This document shows positions 9,808 through 19,542 of a DNA stretch of 64,000 nucleotides, piece after piece. Position 1 is the stretch's first letter; every line of letters starts with the position of its first letter. Under the pieces are notes generated by a model. That model was given only the letters and a program-made list of their open reading frames with translations. It did no database searches and had not been told where the DNA came from. The stretch spans positions 1-64,000 of the forward strand of contig JANLFV010000004.1 of assembly GCA_024653345.1 (NCBI GenBank). The letters are read 5' to 3'. The stretch comes from Candidatus Acetothermia bacterium. Lineage in GTDB: Bacteria > Bipolaricaulota > Bipolaricaulia > RBG-16-55-9 > JANLFV01. The position numbers and the translations under genes are program-made.

Positions 9808-9808
<1 letters not shown>
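6416..9808 (-). CDS. dnaE: DNA polymerase III alpha subunit
   Basis: Replicative polymerase, 1130 residues, normal for DnaE. The N-terminal PHP domain begins DFVHLHVHSEYSMLDATC and keeps LTDHG. The polymerase active site carries LPDIDIDF near residue 396, with the preceding GPGRGSAAGSLVSY block. Helix-hairpin-helix segments follow, then an OB-fold (VYLGGRIDGVRVV). The start codon overlaps the stop of the ftsB-like gene (TAATG), so the two are translationally coupled. Confidence 0.97.
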
Positions 9809-11463
<1,655 letters not shown>

Positions 11464-11464
<1 letters not shown>

Positions 11465-11478
11465 GTGACTCTGTCACT
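11464..11478. promoter_or_regulatory. inverted repeat upstream of the enolase promoter
   Basis: Perfect repeat AGTGAC-TCT-GTCACT, six-base arms and three-base spacer, touching the upstream edge of the -35 box. Its position suits a regulator site; no family is recognised. Confidence 0.35.
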
Positions 11479-11513
11479 CCACGGTGTGCCGGACGGCGCC
11501 CGGCCAGGCCGGG

Positions 11514-11810
11514 CTAGATCCGCAGCGCGAGCCGGTATAGCCAGGTGATGAGGAATCTCTGGATGACGATGAGGAGCAGGATCAGGACCAGCGGCGAGAA
11601 GTCGAACTCAGTCGGCGGAACATACCGGAGGAGGAGGCGACGGATCGGACAGAGGAACGGCTCGGTGGTGAGGTAGAGGAGACGGACCAACGGGTTCCGC
11701 GGATTGGGCTGGAACCAAGAGACGATGGCCCGCGCGATCGTCAGCACATACAGGGCATTGATCGCCGTGTCTAGGACCCTCGCCAGCGCGTAGAAGAACT
11801 CGCCCGCCAA
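11514..11810 (-). CDS. YggT family membrane protein
   Basis: 98 residues with two hydrophobic helices (near ALYVLTIARAIVSWF and FSPLVLILLLIVIQRFLI) around the conserved NPRNPLVRLLYLTTEPFLCP loop, which defines the YggT family (CCB3/YggT). Members help osmotic tolerance and division-related membrane organisation, with no known biochemical activity. The start is TTG at 11810, with GGAG five bases upstream. A GCCCGG/CCGGGC hairpin overlaps its stop codon but has no T-run after it, so it is a weak terminator candidate. Confidence 0.85.
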   Translation of the reverse strand: MAGEFFYALARVLDTAINALYVLTIARAIVSWFQPNPRNPLVRLLYLTTEPFLCPIRRLLLRYVPPTEFDFSPLVLILLLIVIQRFLITWLYRLALRI

Positions 11811-11866
11811 CGGTCTCCTCCCGAGAGGAAGTCCTCACGGCCAAGCTGATCTCATCCCGGTCGGAC

Positions 11867-12514
11867 TCAGATCCCCAGGACAATGACGACCTGGAGGAGC
11901 GGCCCGCTGAAGCTCGCGCTCGGGCCGGGGAGGTCCCGCCCGTCCGTGCGCCAGTCGCTCACCTCGCCGGCCCAGAGATAGCCAAGAGATATCCGGACCC
12001 GCTGGGCTCCGAGGGCCCACTCCCCGCCCGCATATAGCTCGAGTGAGAGGAGCTCGCGGGTCAGGCCCGTCCCGGTCGGCCTTGCCAGCCCGGACTGGAA
12101 ATCGGCGGCCGGCTGGAAGGCGACCTCCAGCGCCAGGTGAGCCGGGGCAGCCAGCCCTCCGACGAAGATTCCCCAGCGCTCCGTGACGAGCTCGCCGTAT
12201 TCCAGCGCTAGGCCGGCCAAGCGGAGGCTGAGCCTGACGGACTTGGCGAGCCGCGAGGCCGCACTCTCGCCGAAGGCCGCAAGACCTCCGATGGCCAGCT
12301 TGTCTCGCCGGTCCCCAGAGTAGCTTGCCCCAAAGATGGCTAACCCCGGCGGAAGCTGGGGCAAGTCTGCCCGGCCCAAGTCCCTGTTGAGCTCGGCCAA
12401 CTCGAGCGGGAGCCAGGCCAGCATCGGCCCGCCGCCGGGGGCGAGCGGCTGGGCCTGCCCGAGCGTCACGAGCCCGGCCACGGCCACCAGCAGCAGAGCC
12501 AGCCCCGACCTCAC
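11867..12514 (-). CDS. exported protein of unknown function
   Basis: About 215 residues beginning with a Sec signal peptide (RSGLALLLVAVAGLVTLGQAQ). The mature part is rich in alternating hydrophobic/polar strands (VRLSLRLAGLALEYGELV, WGIFVGGLAAPAHLALEV, LLSLELYAGGEWALG, VRISLGYLWAGEV, LLQVVIVLGI) that would suit an outer-membrane or periplasmic beta structure. I recognise no family. The GTG at 12514 is preferred to the GTG at 12523 because it gives normal spacing to GAGGAGG. It lies after the creatininase-family gene in a long minus-strand run. Confidence 0.65.
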   Translation of the reverse strand: MRSGLALLLVAVAGLVTLGQAQPLAPGGGPMLAWLPLELAELNRDLGRADLPQLPPGLAIFGASYSGDRRDKLAIGGLAAFGESAASRLAKSVRLSLRLAGLALEYGELVTERWGIFVGGLAAPAHLALEVAFQPAADFQSGLARPTGTGLTRELLSLELYAGGEWALGAQRVRISLGYLWAGEVSDWRTDGRDLPGPSASFSGPLLQVVIVLGI

Positions 12515-12537
12515 TCCGCTCACCTCCTCGGCCAGAT

Positions 12538-13296
12538 CTAGGGCTTGTGCTCCCCCGGCCGGAGAGCCTCCTCGGGGAGGCTCTCAAGCCACCTCACCAG
12601 TCCCACGAGCTGCTCGACCGCGGCCCGGAAGAGCCTCTTCCCGATCTCGGCTGTCCCTCGCTGGGGGTCGCCGGTAGCGCCGCTCTCCGAGAAGTCGACC
12701 GTGTCGAAGCTCACCTCAGTGCCGAACAGCTGCCGGCCCCAGCGGGGCGGGCCCCCTGCAGCTGCCTCGGCCAAGGCCGACCGGTCGACCGACTCCCCCT
12801 CGAGGTAGAGCATCATCGAGGTCTCCACCTCTCCCGCGTGCGAGCCGAACTGGGGGAAGATCTCCCGCTCCAGCTCGGCCACCGCGTGCCACCACTGCCA
12901 GACCAGCGCGTAGACCCCGTCAAGGTGGAGCTCGCGGCAGACCTCCTGGAGCGCGGCCAGGTTCCCGCCGTGGCCGTTGACATAGATCACCCTTCGCAGG
13001 CCGTGATGGGCCAGGCTCTCCGCAATCCCTCTCATGTAGCCGCGAAAGTGCTCCGGCGCGACCCAGAGGGTCCCCCAGAACTGGCGGTGGTGCTCGGAGA
13101 GGCCGACGGGGATCGCCGGGGTGCACAGCGCGCCGGTCGCCTCGGCCGCGGCCTCTGCGAGGGCCTTCGCCGTGAGAAAATCCGTCCCCAGTGGGAGATG
13201 CGGCCCGTGCTGCTCGATGCTCCCCACCGGGATGAGGGCCACCTTCGCCCTTCGCAGCTCTTCACGCGCCTGCTTCCAGGTCTTCTTCTCCAGCAT
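12538..13296 (-). CDS. creatininase-family amidohydrolase
   Basis: 252-residue metal-dependent amidohydrolase of the creatininase/FAPy-deformylase/MftE superfamily. Motifs are GSIEQHGPHLPLGTD (residues about 24-38), NGHGGN, and SHAGEVETSM, which carry the His, Asp and Glu metal ligands. The family includes creatinine amidohydrolases, an archaeal deformylase in riboflavin/F420 synthesis and the mycofactocin peptidase, so the substrate cannot be assigned. No mycofactocin or F420 genes are nearby. It lies five bases after coaE in the same direction. Confidence 0.8.
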   Translation of the reverse strand: MLEKKTWKQAREELRRAKVALIPVGSIEQHGPHLPLGTDFLTAKALAEAAAEATGALCTPAIPVGLSEHHRQFWGTLWVAPEHFRGYMRGIAESLAHHGLRRVIYVNGHGGNLAALQEVCRELHLDGVYALVWQWWHAVAELEREIFPQFGSHAGEVETSMMLYLEGESVDRSALAEAAAGGPPRWGRQLFGTEVSFDTVDFSESGATGDPQRGTAEIGKRLFRAAVEQLVGLVRWLESLPEEALRPGEHKP

Positions 13297-13301
13297 ACTC
13301 G

Positions 13302-13913
13302 CTATTCTATGCCCTTCCCGAGGAGCGAGGCAATCAGCTCCCCGACCTTGGCCACCGTCTCCTCCGGCCTCCCCGAGGCCTCGATGATGTAGTCCGCGCC
13401 TTGGAGGCTCTCTGGCTCTTGGGCTTTGATCCGCAGCTCCGCCTCCTCCTGAGAGAGCCCATCACGCTCCCGCAGCCGGCGAAGCTGCTCCTCCTGACCG
13501 ACCTTGAGAGCGATGATGTAGTCGAAGAGTGCGCGCTCGACATGCCTGGACTCCAGGAGGACCGCCGCCTCGAGGATCAGGACCTTCGTCCCGCGCCGGC
13601 GCTCTCTCTCCACCAGCTCTCTCAATCTAGCAGTGATCGCCGGATGGACCGTCTCGCTGAGGAACTGGAGCTCGGTCCTGTCCTTGAACACGATCTCCCC
13701 CAGCTTCTTCCGGTCGATCTCCCCGCCGCTACGGAGAATCCCGGGGCCGAAGTGCTCGACCAGCCTGTTGTAGACGGGCGAGCCGGGACGATAGACCTCC
13801 CAGGCCAGCCTGTCGATTTCGATCGCGGCGAAGCCCGGCCGCTTCGCCAACTCCCGGGCCACGAGGCTCTTCCCGCTCGCGATTCCGCCCGTAAGGCCGA
13901 TGACGATCATCAT
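13302..13913 (-). CDS. coaE: dephospho-CoA kinase
   Basis: Last step of coenzyme A synthesis, phosphorylating the 3'-hydroxyl of dephospho-CoA. 203 residues, normal length. Walker A GLTGGIASGKS is at the N-terminus; the substrate-binding EIDRLAWEVYRPG block and the LVEHFGPGIL segment follow. The start at 13913 overlaps the stop of the upstream exonuclease gene (ATGATGA arrangement), and the longer upstream reading is the shadow of that gene. Confidence 0.93.
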   Translation of the reverse strand: MMIVIGLTGGIASGKSLVARELAKRPGFAAIEIDRLAWEVYRPGSPVYNRLVEHFGPGILRSGGEIDRKKLGEIVFKDRTELQFLSETVHPAITARLRELVERERRRGTKVLILEAAVLLESRHVERALFDYIIALKVGQEEQLRRLRERDGLSQEEAELRIKAQEPESLQGADYIIEASGRPEETVAKVGELIASLLGKGIE

Positions 13914-14611
13914 CCCCCGTCGGCGAGGAAGAGGAACGGCTCCCAGCGCCGGTAGAGTTCGGCCGTGGCCACCACATCCCCCAGGCAGTATTGGGCGATC
14001 TCCCGATACTTCCCCTCGGCAAAGAGCCGGTTGAGATCGAGGCCGGTGATCCCGTGTCCCTTGGGGCTCTCGATCCCGAAGGCCTTGCAGTAGAAGTCGA
14101 GGTTGAAGCTTCTCACCGACCGGTAGAAGGTGAGCTGGTCGAGGAGGTCGCAGTGGACTCGGGCGTCGAAGCGCGGCGGCATGAGGTTCCTGGTCGGCTT
14201 GAGGCCGTGGATGGCAGACCGGATCATCAGGAAGGGGCAATCGAAGCCCCGGCCGTTGAACGTGATGAACCGGTCGTAGTTCCGGATCGCTTCCCAGAAG
14301 CGCTCGAGGATCCCGCGCTCGTCCGCTGACTCGAACTTCACCGCCCCGTCTGGGGAGGCCCAGCTCTCGCGCTCCGGGGACTGATAGTAGACCCGACCGC
14401 GGTTGGTCTCGACATTGAGGAGCCCGATCGCCACGATCTCGGCCGTCAGAGGCGCGAAGTTGAGCCCCTGGAACAGCTCCTCCCGCTTCCGCTGACGCCT
14501 CTCCTCTGTCTCCTCCTGCTCGGCCAGCTTCATCAGATAATCCTGCTGGACCTCGTCAAAGCTCTCCCAGGTCAGGCCGACGGTCTCGATATCGAAGACG
14601 ACCTTGGACAT
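13910..14611 (-). CDS. PolB-like 3'-5' exonuclease
   Basis: 233-residue DEDD-family exonuclease of the 'predicted 3'-5' exonuclease related to PolB' type. The acidic triad positions are visible: FDIETVG at the N-terminus, ITFNGRGFDCPFL in the middle, and YCLGDVVATAELY near the end. A charged insertion (EQEETEERRQRKREE) follows the first motif, as in the family. It probably trims DNA or RNA 3' ends in repair. The start at 14611 has GGAGGGACC directly upstream. Confidence 0.8.
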   Translation of the reverse strand: MSKVVFDIETVGLTWESFDEVQQDYLMKLAEQEETEERRQRKREELFQGLNFAPLTAEIVAIGLLNVETNRGRVYYQSPERESWASPDGAVKFESADERGILERFWEAIRNYDRFITFNGRGFDCPFLMIRSAIHGLKPTRNLMPPRFDARVHCDLLDQLTFYRSVRSFNLDFYCKAFGIESPKGHGITGLDLNRLFAEGKYREIAQYCLGDVVATAELYRRWEPFLFLADGG

Positions 14612-14660
14612 GGTCCCTCCTTCCACGATTCTCTCACGCGCCCGAAAGGGCCGGGTGGTG

Positions 14661-15506
14661 TCAGCCATCGAGTGCGGAGTGGGCGGCCTCGACCACCCCC
14701 TCAAGATCGGCTCCTGCCGGGAGCCCGCGTGAGTTCACGAGATGGAGGAAGAACTCGATGTTCCCCTCCGGCCCCTTGAGGGGCGAGAAGGTGGCGTTCA
14801 GAACCGAGAGGCCCAGCTCAGCGGTGATGAACTGTCGAAGGTCCTCCAGGACCTCGAGCTGGACTCGGGGGTCGTGGACCACGCCCCGTCTTACTCTATC
14901 TTTCCCGGCCTCGAACTGCGGCTTCACCAGGGGGATGATCGCCCCGCCCTCCTTCACGATCGGCGGAAGCGGCGGGAGAAGCTTCTTCAGGGAGATGAAG
15001 GAGGCATCGATCGTCGCCAGGTCTACCGGCTCCCCGATGTCCTCCGGCTGAAGGTAGCGCGCGTTCAGCCTCTCGAGGACCACCACCCGCTCGTCCTGAC
15101 GCAGGGGCCAAGCGAGCTGGCCTCGGCCGACATCGACGGCATAGACCCTGCTCGCGCCGTGCTGGAGGAGGCAGTCGGTGAACCCGCCGGTCGAGGCACC
15201 GATGTCGAGGGCCACCTTGCCCTGGACATCGATCGCAAAGGCCCGGAGCGCGTGCTCGAGCTTGAGCCCCCCGCGGCTGACATACTTGGGACCGGGGAGG
15301 AGCTCGATCTCCACCCCCTCCCTGACCAGTGCTCCCGGCTTATCAACGGGAGCACCGTCGACCAAGACCTTCCCCGCCCGGATCTCCCGCTGAGCCTGGG
15401 CGCGGCTCCGCACCAGGCCCCGCTCCTCGACGAGGAGGTCGAGCCGCCGCTTCCGGCCCTCAGGCTCGGCTCGCAGCCTCCCCCCGCTCCGCCCAGACTG
15501 TGGCAT
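14661..15506 (-). CDS. tlyA: TlyA-family rRNA 2'-O-methyltransferase
   Basis: 281 residues: N-terminal S4 RNA-binding domain (RLDLLVEERGLVRSR, then AGKVLVDG) and a SAM-dependent RrmJ-like domain with VALDIGASTGGFTDCLL and VYAVDVGRGQLAW. TlyA proteins methylate ribose in 16S and/or 23S rRNA, affecting capreomycin sensitivity; the hemolysin name is historical. The only good start (ATG 15506) overlaps the upstream aminotransferase by 47 bases. Confidence 0.9.
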   Translation of the reverse strand: MPQSGRSGGRLRAEPEGRKRRLDLLVEERGLVRSRAQAQREIRAGKVLVDGAPVDKPGALVREGVEIELLPGPKYVSRGGLKLEHALRAFAIDVQGKVALDIGASTGGFTDCLLQHGASRVYAVDVGRGQLAWPLRQDERVVVLERLNARYLQPEDIGEPVDLATIDASFISLKKLLPPLPPIVKEGGAIIPLVKPQFEAGKDRVRRGVVHDPRVQLEVLEDLRQFITAELGLSVLNATFSPLKGPEGNIEFFLHLVNSRGLPAGADLEGVVEAAHSALDG

Positions 15507-16689
15507 ACTCCGCTAGCGCCTCCTCAAGGAGCCAGAGAGCCCTCTTCAGGTCTTCCCTTCTTAGGACATAGGCGATCCGGACCTCGTTCCGCCCCAGGCC
15601 GGGGGTCTTGTAAAACCCTCCCCCCGGCGCGACCATCACCGTCTCCCCGTCCCGCTCGAAGTCGGTCAGCAGCCAGGCCGCGAACTCCTCCGCATCGGCC
15701 AGGGGCAGCTCGGCCATGACATAGAATGCCCCTTGGGGCTTGACGCACCGGACGCCGGGGATCTTCCTCAGCTCCTCATAGAGCAGGTCCCGCCGGGCGC
15801 GGAACTCCGCGATCATCTCCTCCGTCTTCCGCGGATAGGCTGGGGAGTTGAGATAGCAAGTGAGCCCGAGCTGGCCTGCAGTCGGGGGCGAGAGGCGGGT
15901 CTGAGCCAGCCTCATTGCCGCGCCCATCACTTCCTCGTTCCGGCTGGCAATCGCCCCGATCCGCGCCCCGCAGGCACTGAACCTCTTGGAGATCGAGTCG
16001 ACGAGGATCGCCTGCTCCTCCAGGTCGGGAAGCTGGAGGACGCTCGTGTGCTCTAGGCCATCGTAGATGAACTCGCGGTAGACCTCGTCGGAGATGAGGA
16101 AGAGATCATGCTCCCGGACTATCCTGCTCAGCTCTTCAAGCTCGGCCCGGCTGTAGACCACGCCCGTCGGGTTGCCGGGATTGGTGATGAGGATCGCCCT
16201 GGTTCGCTCGGTGATCCTCTCCTCGATCTCCTCGCGCGCCGGGAGCCGGAACCCATCCGCAGCGCGGGTGGTGAGCGGGACGATCTCCCCCGCGGCGATC
16301 TCGGCATAGCCGTTGTAAGGGCCGTAGAACGGCTCGGGGATGATCACCTCGTCCCCGGGGTCGAGGACAGCGAGCAGGGCGAAGGTCACCGCCTCGCTCC
16401 CGCCGACGGTGACGATGATCTGGCTCTTGTCAAGGGCGATCCCGAACCGGCGATAGTAGCGGACGAGGGCCTCCCGCGCCTCCTCGTAGCCCGGCGAGGG
16501 GCTGTAGGCCAGGATCTCGGGAGCATGGTAGTAGCCCTCGAGGAACTCCTTCGGCGTCGGGATGTCCGGCTGGCCGATGTTCAGGTGGTAGATCTTCTTC
16601 CCCGCCCGCTTCGCTCGGTCTGCGAGCGGGACGAGCTTCCTGATCGGTGAGGGCGGGATCCGCCTCGCCCTAGCTGATATCTGGGGCAT
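15460..16689 (-). CDS. class I PLP aminotransferase (AspC-like)
   Basis: 409-residue fold-type I aminotransferase. It shows HLNIGQPDIPTP near the N-terminus, ITNPGNPTGVVYSRAEL, ISDEVYREFIYDG, the PLP-lysine segment SISKRFSACGARIGAI, and the C-terminal arginine block GRNEVRIAYVL. Family members use aspartate, alanine or aromatic amino acids; the exact substrate cannot be read from sequence. The gene overlaps ddl by 20 bases and tlyA by 47, so all three should share one mRNA. Confidence 0.9.
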   Translation of the reverse strand: MPQISARARRIPPSPIRKLVPLADRAKRAGKKIYHLNIGQPDIPTPKEFLEGYYHAPEILAYSPSPGYEEAREALVRYYRRFGIALDKSQIIVTVGGSEAVTFALLAVLDPGDEVIIPEPFYGPYNGYAEIAAGEIVPLTTRAADGFRLPAREEIEERITERTRAILITNPGNPTGVVYSRAELEELSRIVREHDLFLISDEVYREFIYDGLEHTSVLQLPDLEEQAILVDSISKRFSACGARIGAIASRNEEVMGAAMRLAQTRLSPPTAGQLGLTCYLNSPAYPRKTEEMIAEFRARRDLLYEELRKIPGVRCVKPQGAFYVMAELPLADAEEFAAWLLTDFERDGETVMVAPGGGFYKTPGLGRNEVRIAYVLRREDLKRALWLLEEALAEYATVWAERGEAASRA

Positions 16690-17638
16690 CTTCCTCCTCC
16701 TTTGCGACCGCTGTCTTGAGCATGAATTCTACCAGCTCTTCGAACGAGATCCCCGCCGCCTGTGCCGCCTTGGGGAGGTCGCTCGTGGCGGTCATCCCCG
16801 GGATCGTATTGACCTCGAGTATATAGACCTCACCATCGGCCGTGACGCGGAGGTCGACGCGGGAGAAGCCGAAGCAGCCGAGAGCCCGATGAGCGGCCAG
16901 CGCCAACTCCTGGACCTCGGCCCCTACGCGGTCCGGTACCTCGGCGGGGATGACGAACTCCGTGGCCCCCGGTGTGTATTTGGCCCTGTAGTCGTAGAAT
17001 TCCTCCTTCGGCCGGAGCTCGATGAGCGGGAGGGGCCGATCTTCCCGATCGAGCCGGAGGATCCCCGCGGTGACCTCCTTGCCGGGGATGAATCGCTCGA
17101 GGTAGAGGTCGCCGAACTTCTCCCTCGTCTCACGGAGGGCCGGCTCTAGCTCACCTTCTCGGCGGACGATCTTCACCCCCAGGCTCGAGCCCTCGGCCCG
17201 CGGCTTGACCACCAAGGGATAGCCGAGGGAGTTCGCGCCCTCGATCGCCTCCTCCAGCCAGCGAGTCCCCTGCGGATGCACATAGGCGGGGGTGGGGAGC
17301 CCTGCGGCGGCGAAGGCCTCCTTCGCCAGCAGCTTGTCGAGGGCCATGCGACAGGCGAGGGCCGGCGAGCCGGTGTAGGGCTTGGCCAAGAGATCGAGGA
17401 GCGCCTGAATCGTCCCATCCTCCCCGATCCCGCCGTGGAGGCAGATAAAGACCAGCTCGACCTCGCTGAGCTGGGGAATCAGTTGGTCGGCGGCGGAGAG
17501 CTCGAGCTTCATCGCCTCATACCCGCGCTTTCTCAGGGTGCGATAGACATTCTCCCCCGATCTCAGGGAGACCTCGCGCTCCCCGGAGAGGCCGCCGAGC
17601 AGGACGCCGATCCGCTGCCCCTCGAGCTCAACACCCAT
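16670..17638 (-). CDS. ddl: D-alanine--D-alanine ligase
   Basis: ATP-grasp enzyme joining two D-alanines for peptidoglycan. 322 residues. Recognisable parts are GVLLGGLSGEREVSLRSG, FICLHGGIGEDGTIQALLDL, KPRAEGSSLGVKIV, and the C-terminal metal/ATP block YILEVNTIPGMTATSDLP. It shows that the organism makes peptidoglycan. It is the first gene of the minus-strand run to yggT and starts within a leaderless-type promoter: the ATG is seven bases after the -10 box and lacks a ribosome binding site. Confidence 0.93.
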   Translation of the reverse strand: MGVELEGQRIGVLLGGLSGEREVSLRSGENVYRTLRKRGYEAMKLELSAADQLIPQLSEVELVFICLHGGIGEDGTIQALLDLLAKPYTGSPALACRMALDKLLAKEAFAAAGLPTPAYVHPQGTRWLEEAIEGANSLGYPLVVKPRAEGSSLGVKIVRREGELEPALRETREKFGDLYLERFIPGKEVTAGILRLDREDRPLPLIELRPKEEFYDYRAKYTPGATEFVIPAEVPDRVGAEVQELALAAHRALGCFGFSRVDLRVTADGEVYILEVNTIPGMTATSDLPKAAQAAGISFEELVEFMLKTAVAKEEEDAPDIS

Positions 17639-17644
17639 AGCCCT

Positions 17645-17673
17645 AGGATAGCAGGGCCCGCTCGCAGAGGCAA
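17645..17673 (-). promoter_or_regulatory. promoter of ddl, leaderless
   Basis: Minus strand TTGCCT (17668-17673), 17-base spacer, TATCCT (17645-17650). The ATG at 17638 is at or next to the expected first transcribed base. Confidence 0.6.
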
Positions 17674-17733
17674 GCCTATCTCCGTCTTGCGGGGGTGAGC
17701 CAGCGCGGGCATCGCGGCTTGGGATGGAACTTG

Positions 17734-19542
17734 CTAGACCTCGCCCGCGGCGGCGCGGGCCTGGAGGCTGTAGAGCGCGTAGTAGAGCCCCTGGCGGCGG
17801 AGAAGCTCCTCGTGAGTCCCCTGCTCCACGATCCGGCCGCGGCTTAGGACCAAGATCTTGTCGGCATCGCGGATCGTGGAGAGCCGGTGAGCGATCGCGA
17901 TCGAGGTCCGGCCGTCCATGATCTTCTCCAGCGCCTCCTGGATCAGCCGCTCGGTCTGGGAGTCGATGTTCGCCGTCGCCTCGTCCAGGATCAAGATCCG
18001 CGGGTTGAAGGCCACCGCCCGGGCGAAGGCCAAGAGCTGCCGCTGGCCGACCGAGAGGGTCGCCCCCCGCTCACCGAGCTCCGTCTCGTAGCCTGCAGGG
18101 AGCTCGGAGATGAACCGGTGGGCCTGGACGAACTTCGCCGCCTCGATCGCCCGCTCCGCCGGAAGACCCTCGTTCCACAGCCTGATGTTCCCCAGGACAT
18201 CCCCGGAGAAGATGAAGACATCTTGCAGGACCACAGCCATTCTGGCCCGCAGGGCTGCCGAGTCGAGCTCGCGGATGTCCACGCCGTCGATGAGGATCTG
18301 CCCCCGCTGAGGCTCGTAGAGCCTGAGGAGGAGGTTGATGATCGTCGTCTTCCCCGACCCGGTCGGGCCGACGAGGGCCACTCGCTCTCCGGGCCGGACG
18401 CGGAAGGAGATGTCGCGCAAGACCCACTCCTCGTCCTTGTAGGCGAACCAGACATGGCGGAACTCGACCTCCCCGCGCCCGCCTGCGGGAGGCTCGAGCC
18501 GGCCGTGCTCCTCCTCCGGCTTGTCGAGCAGGGTGAAGATCTTCTCCGCTGCGGCCATCGCCCCCTGCATGATGTTGTATTTCTCCGCCAGCTCGATCAG
18601 CGGCTGGAAAAGCATCCGGACATAGTTGATGAACGCGACCAGCGCCCCGAGGGTGAAGGTCCCGCGGATCACGCCTCCGCCGCCATACCAGAGGAGCAGG
18701 GCGAGCGCGAGCGACTGCATCAGGCTGATCAGCGGGTTGAAGATCGCGTAGACGTTGAGCTGGCGCATGTCCGCCTCGTATTTGGCCCGGTTGATCTCTC
18801 CGAACTGCTCCCGGCTCCGCCGCTCCTGGTTGAAGAGCTGGATGATCCACATGCCCGAGATTGCCTCCTGGAGGAAGGCGTTCAGCTGGGCGATCCTCCG
18901 GCGGACGGCCCGGTAGGCCGCGCGGGCCTTGATCCGGAAGACGAGGGCCGTGAAGCCGACCGCGGGGGCAAAGAGGAGGATGAGCAGGGCCAGCCGGGCG
19001 TTGAGCTGGAACATGATCGCGACCGTCCCCACTAGCAGGAAGCCGTCGCGGAGGAGGTTGACCAGGACGCTAGTATACATCTCGTTGATCGCCACCACGT
19101 CGTTCGTCGCGCGGGTTACCAGCCGCCCGACGGGGTTCCGATCGAAGAACCTCGCGGGGAGCCGGAGGACATGCTCAAAGATCTCCTTCCGGAGGTCGAA
19201 CATCACCCGCTGGCCGGTGTATTGCGAGAGATACATCTGGCCGAAGGAGAGGAGGAAGCGGGCTCCGAGGATTCCCAAGTAGGCGAGGGCCAAGAGGCCG
19301 ATCCCGCGGAGGGCCGCCTCCCGGGCTATCTGCGCCCCGGTGGCCGGCTCCATGTAGAGGTCGATCGCGAGCTTGGTGATGTAGGGCATGGCCAGCTCCA
19401 GGCCCATCAAGACCAATCCCAGGGCGAGCGTGAGCGCGAACAGCCTGCGATAAGGCCGGAGATAGCGGAGCAGGCGCCGGGTCAGCCGAGCATCGTAAGC
19501 CTTCCCGAGCCGCTCCTCCTCGTAGAAGTAGTCCTGGCTCAT
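17734..19542 (-). CDS. ABC exporter half, consensus ATPase site
   Basis: 602-residue half-transporter: six-helix membrane domain (about 1-330) fused to an ATPase domain. Walker A GPTGSGKTT is near residue 393; Walker B with catalytic glutamate is LILDEATANID near 517; the H-loop is AIAHRLSTI. The signature is altered to LSVGQRQ instead of LSGGQ. With its neighbour it forms an asymmetric heterodimer like BmrCD or TM287/288, exporting drugs or lipids across the inner membrane. It starts inside the last codons of the upstream half (ATGA overlap). Confidence 0.92.
   Translation of the reverse strand: MSQDYFYEEERLGKAYDARLTRRLLRYLRPYRRLFALTLALGLVLMGLELAMPYITKLAIDLYMEPATGAQIAREAALRGIGLLALAYLGILGARFLLSFGQMYLSQYTGQRVMFDLRKEIFEHVLRLPARFFDRNPVGRLVTRATNDVVAINEMYTSVLVNLLRDGFLLVGTVAIMFQLNARLALLILLFAPAVGFTALVFRIKARAAYRAVRRRIAQLNAFLQEAISGMWIIQLFNQERRSREQFGEINRAKYEADMRQLNVYAIFNPLISLMQSLALALLLWYGGGGVIRGTFTLGALVAFINYVRMLFQPLIELAEKYNIMQGAMAAAEKIFTLLDKPEEEHGRLEPPAGGRGEVEFRHVWFAYKDEEWVLRDISFRVRPGERVALVGPTGSGKTTIINLLLRLYEPQRGQILIDGVDIRELDSAALRARMAVVLQDVFIFSGDVLGNIRLWNEGLPAERAIEAAKFVQAHRFISELPAGYETELGERGATLSVGQRQLLAFARAVAFNPRILILDEATANIDSQTERLIQEALEKIMDGRTSIAIAHRLSTIRDADKILVLSRGRIVEQGTHEELLRRQGLYYALYSLQARAAAGEV

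Noticed and set aside
11498-11514. Intrinsic terminator after yggT
   Set aside because: A GC-rich hairpin overlaps the stop codon but no T-run follows on the minus strand, so I did not call it a terminator.
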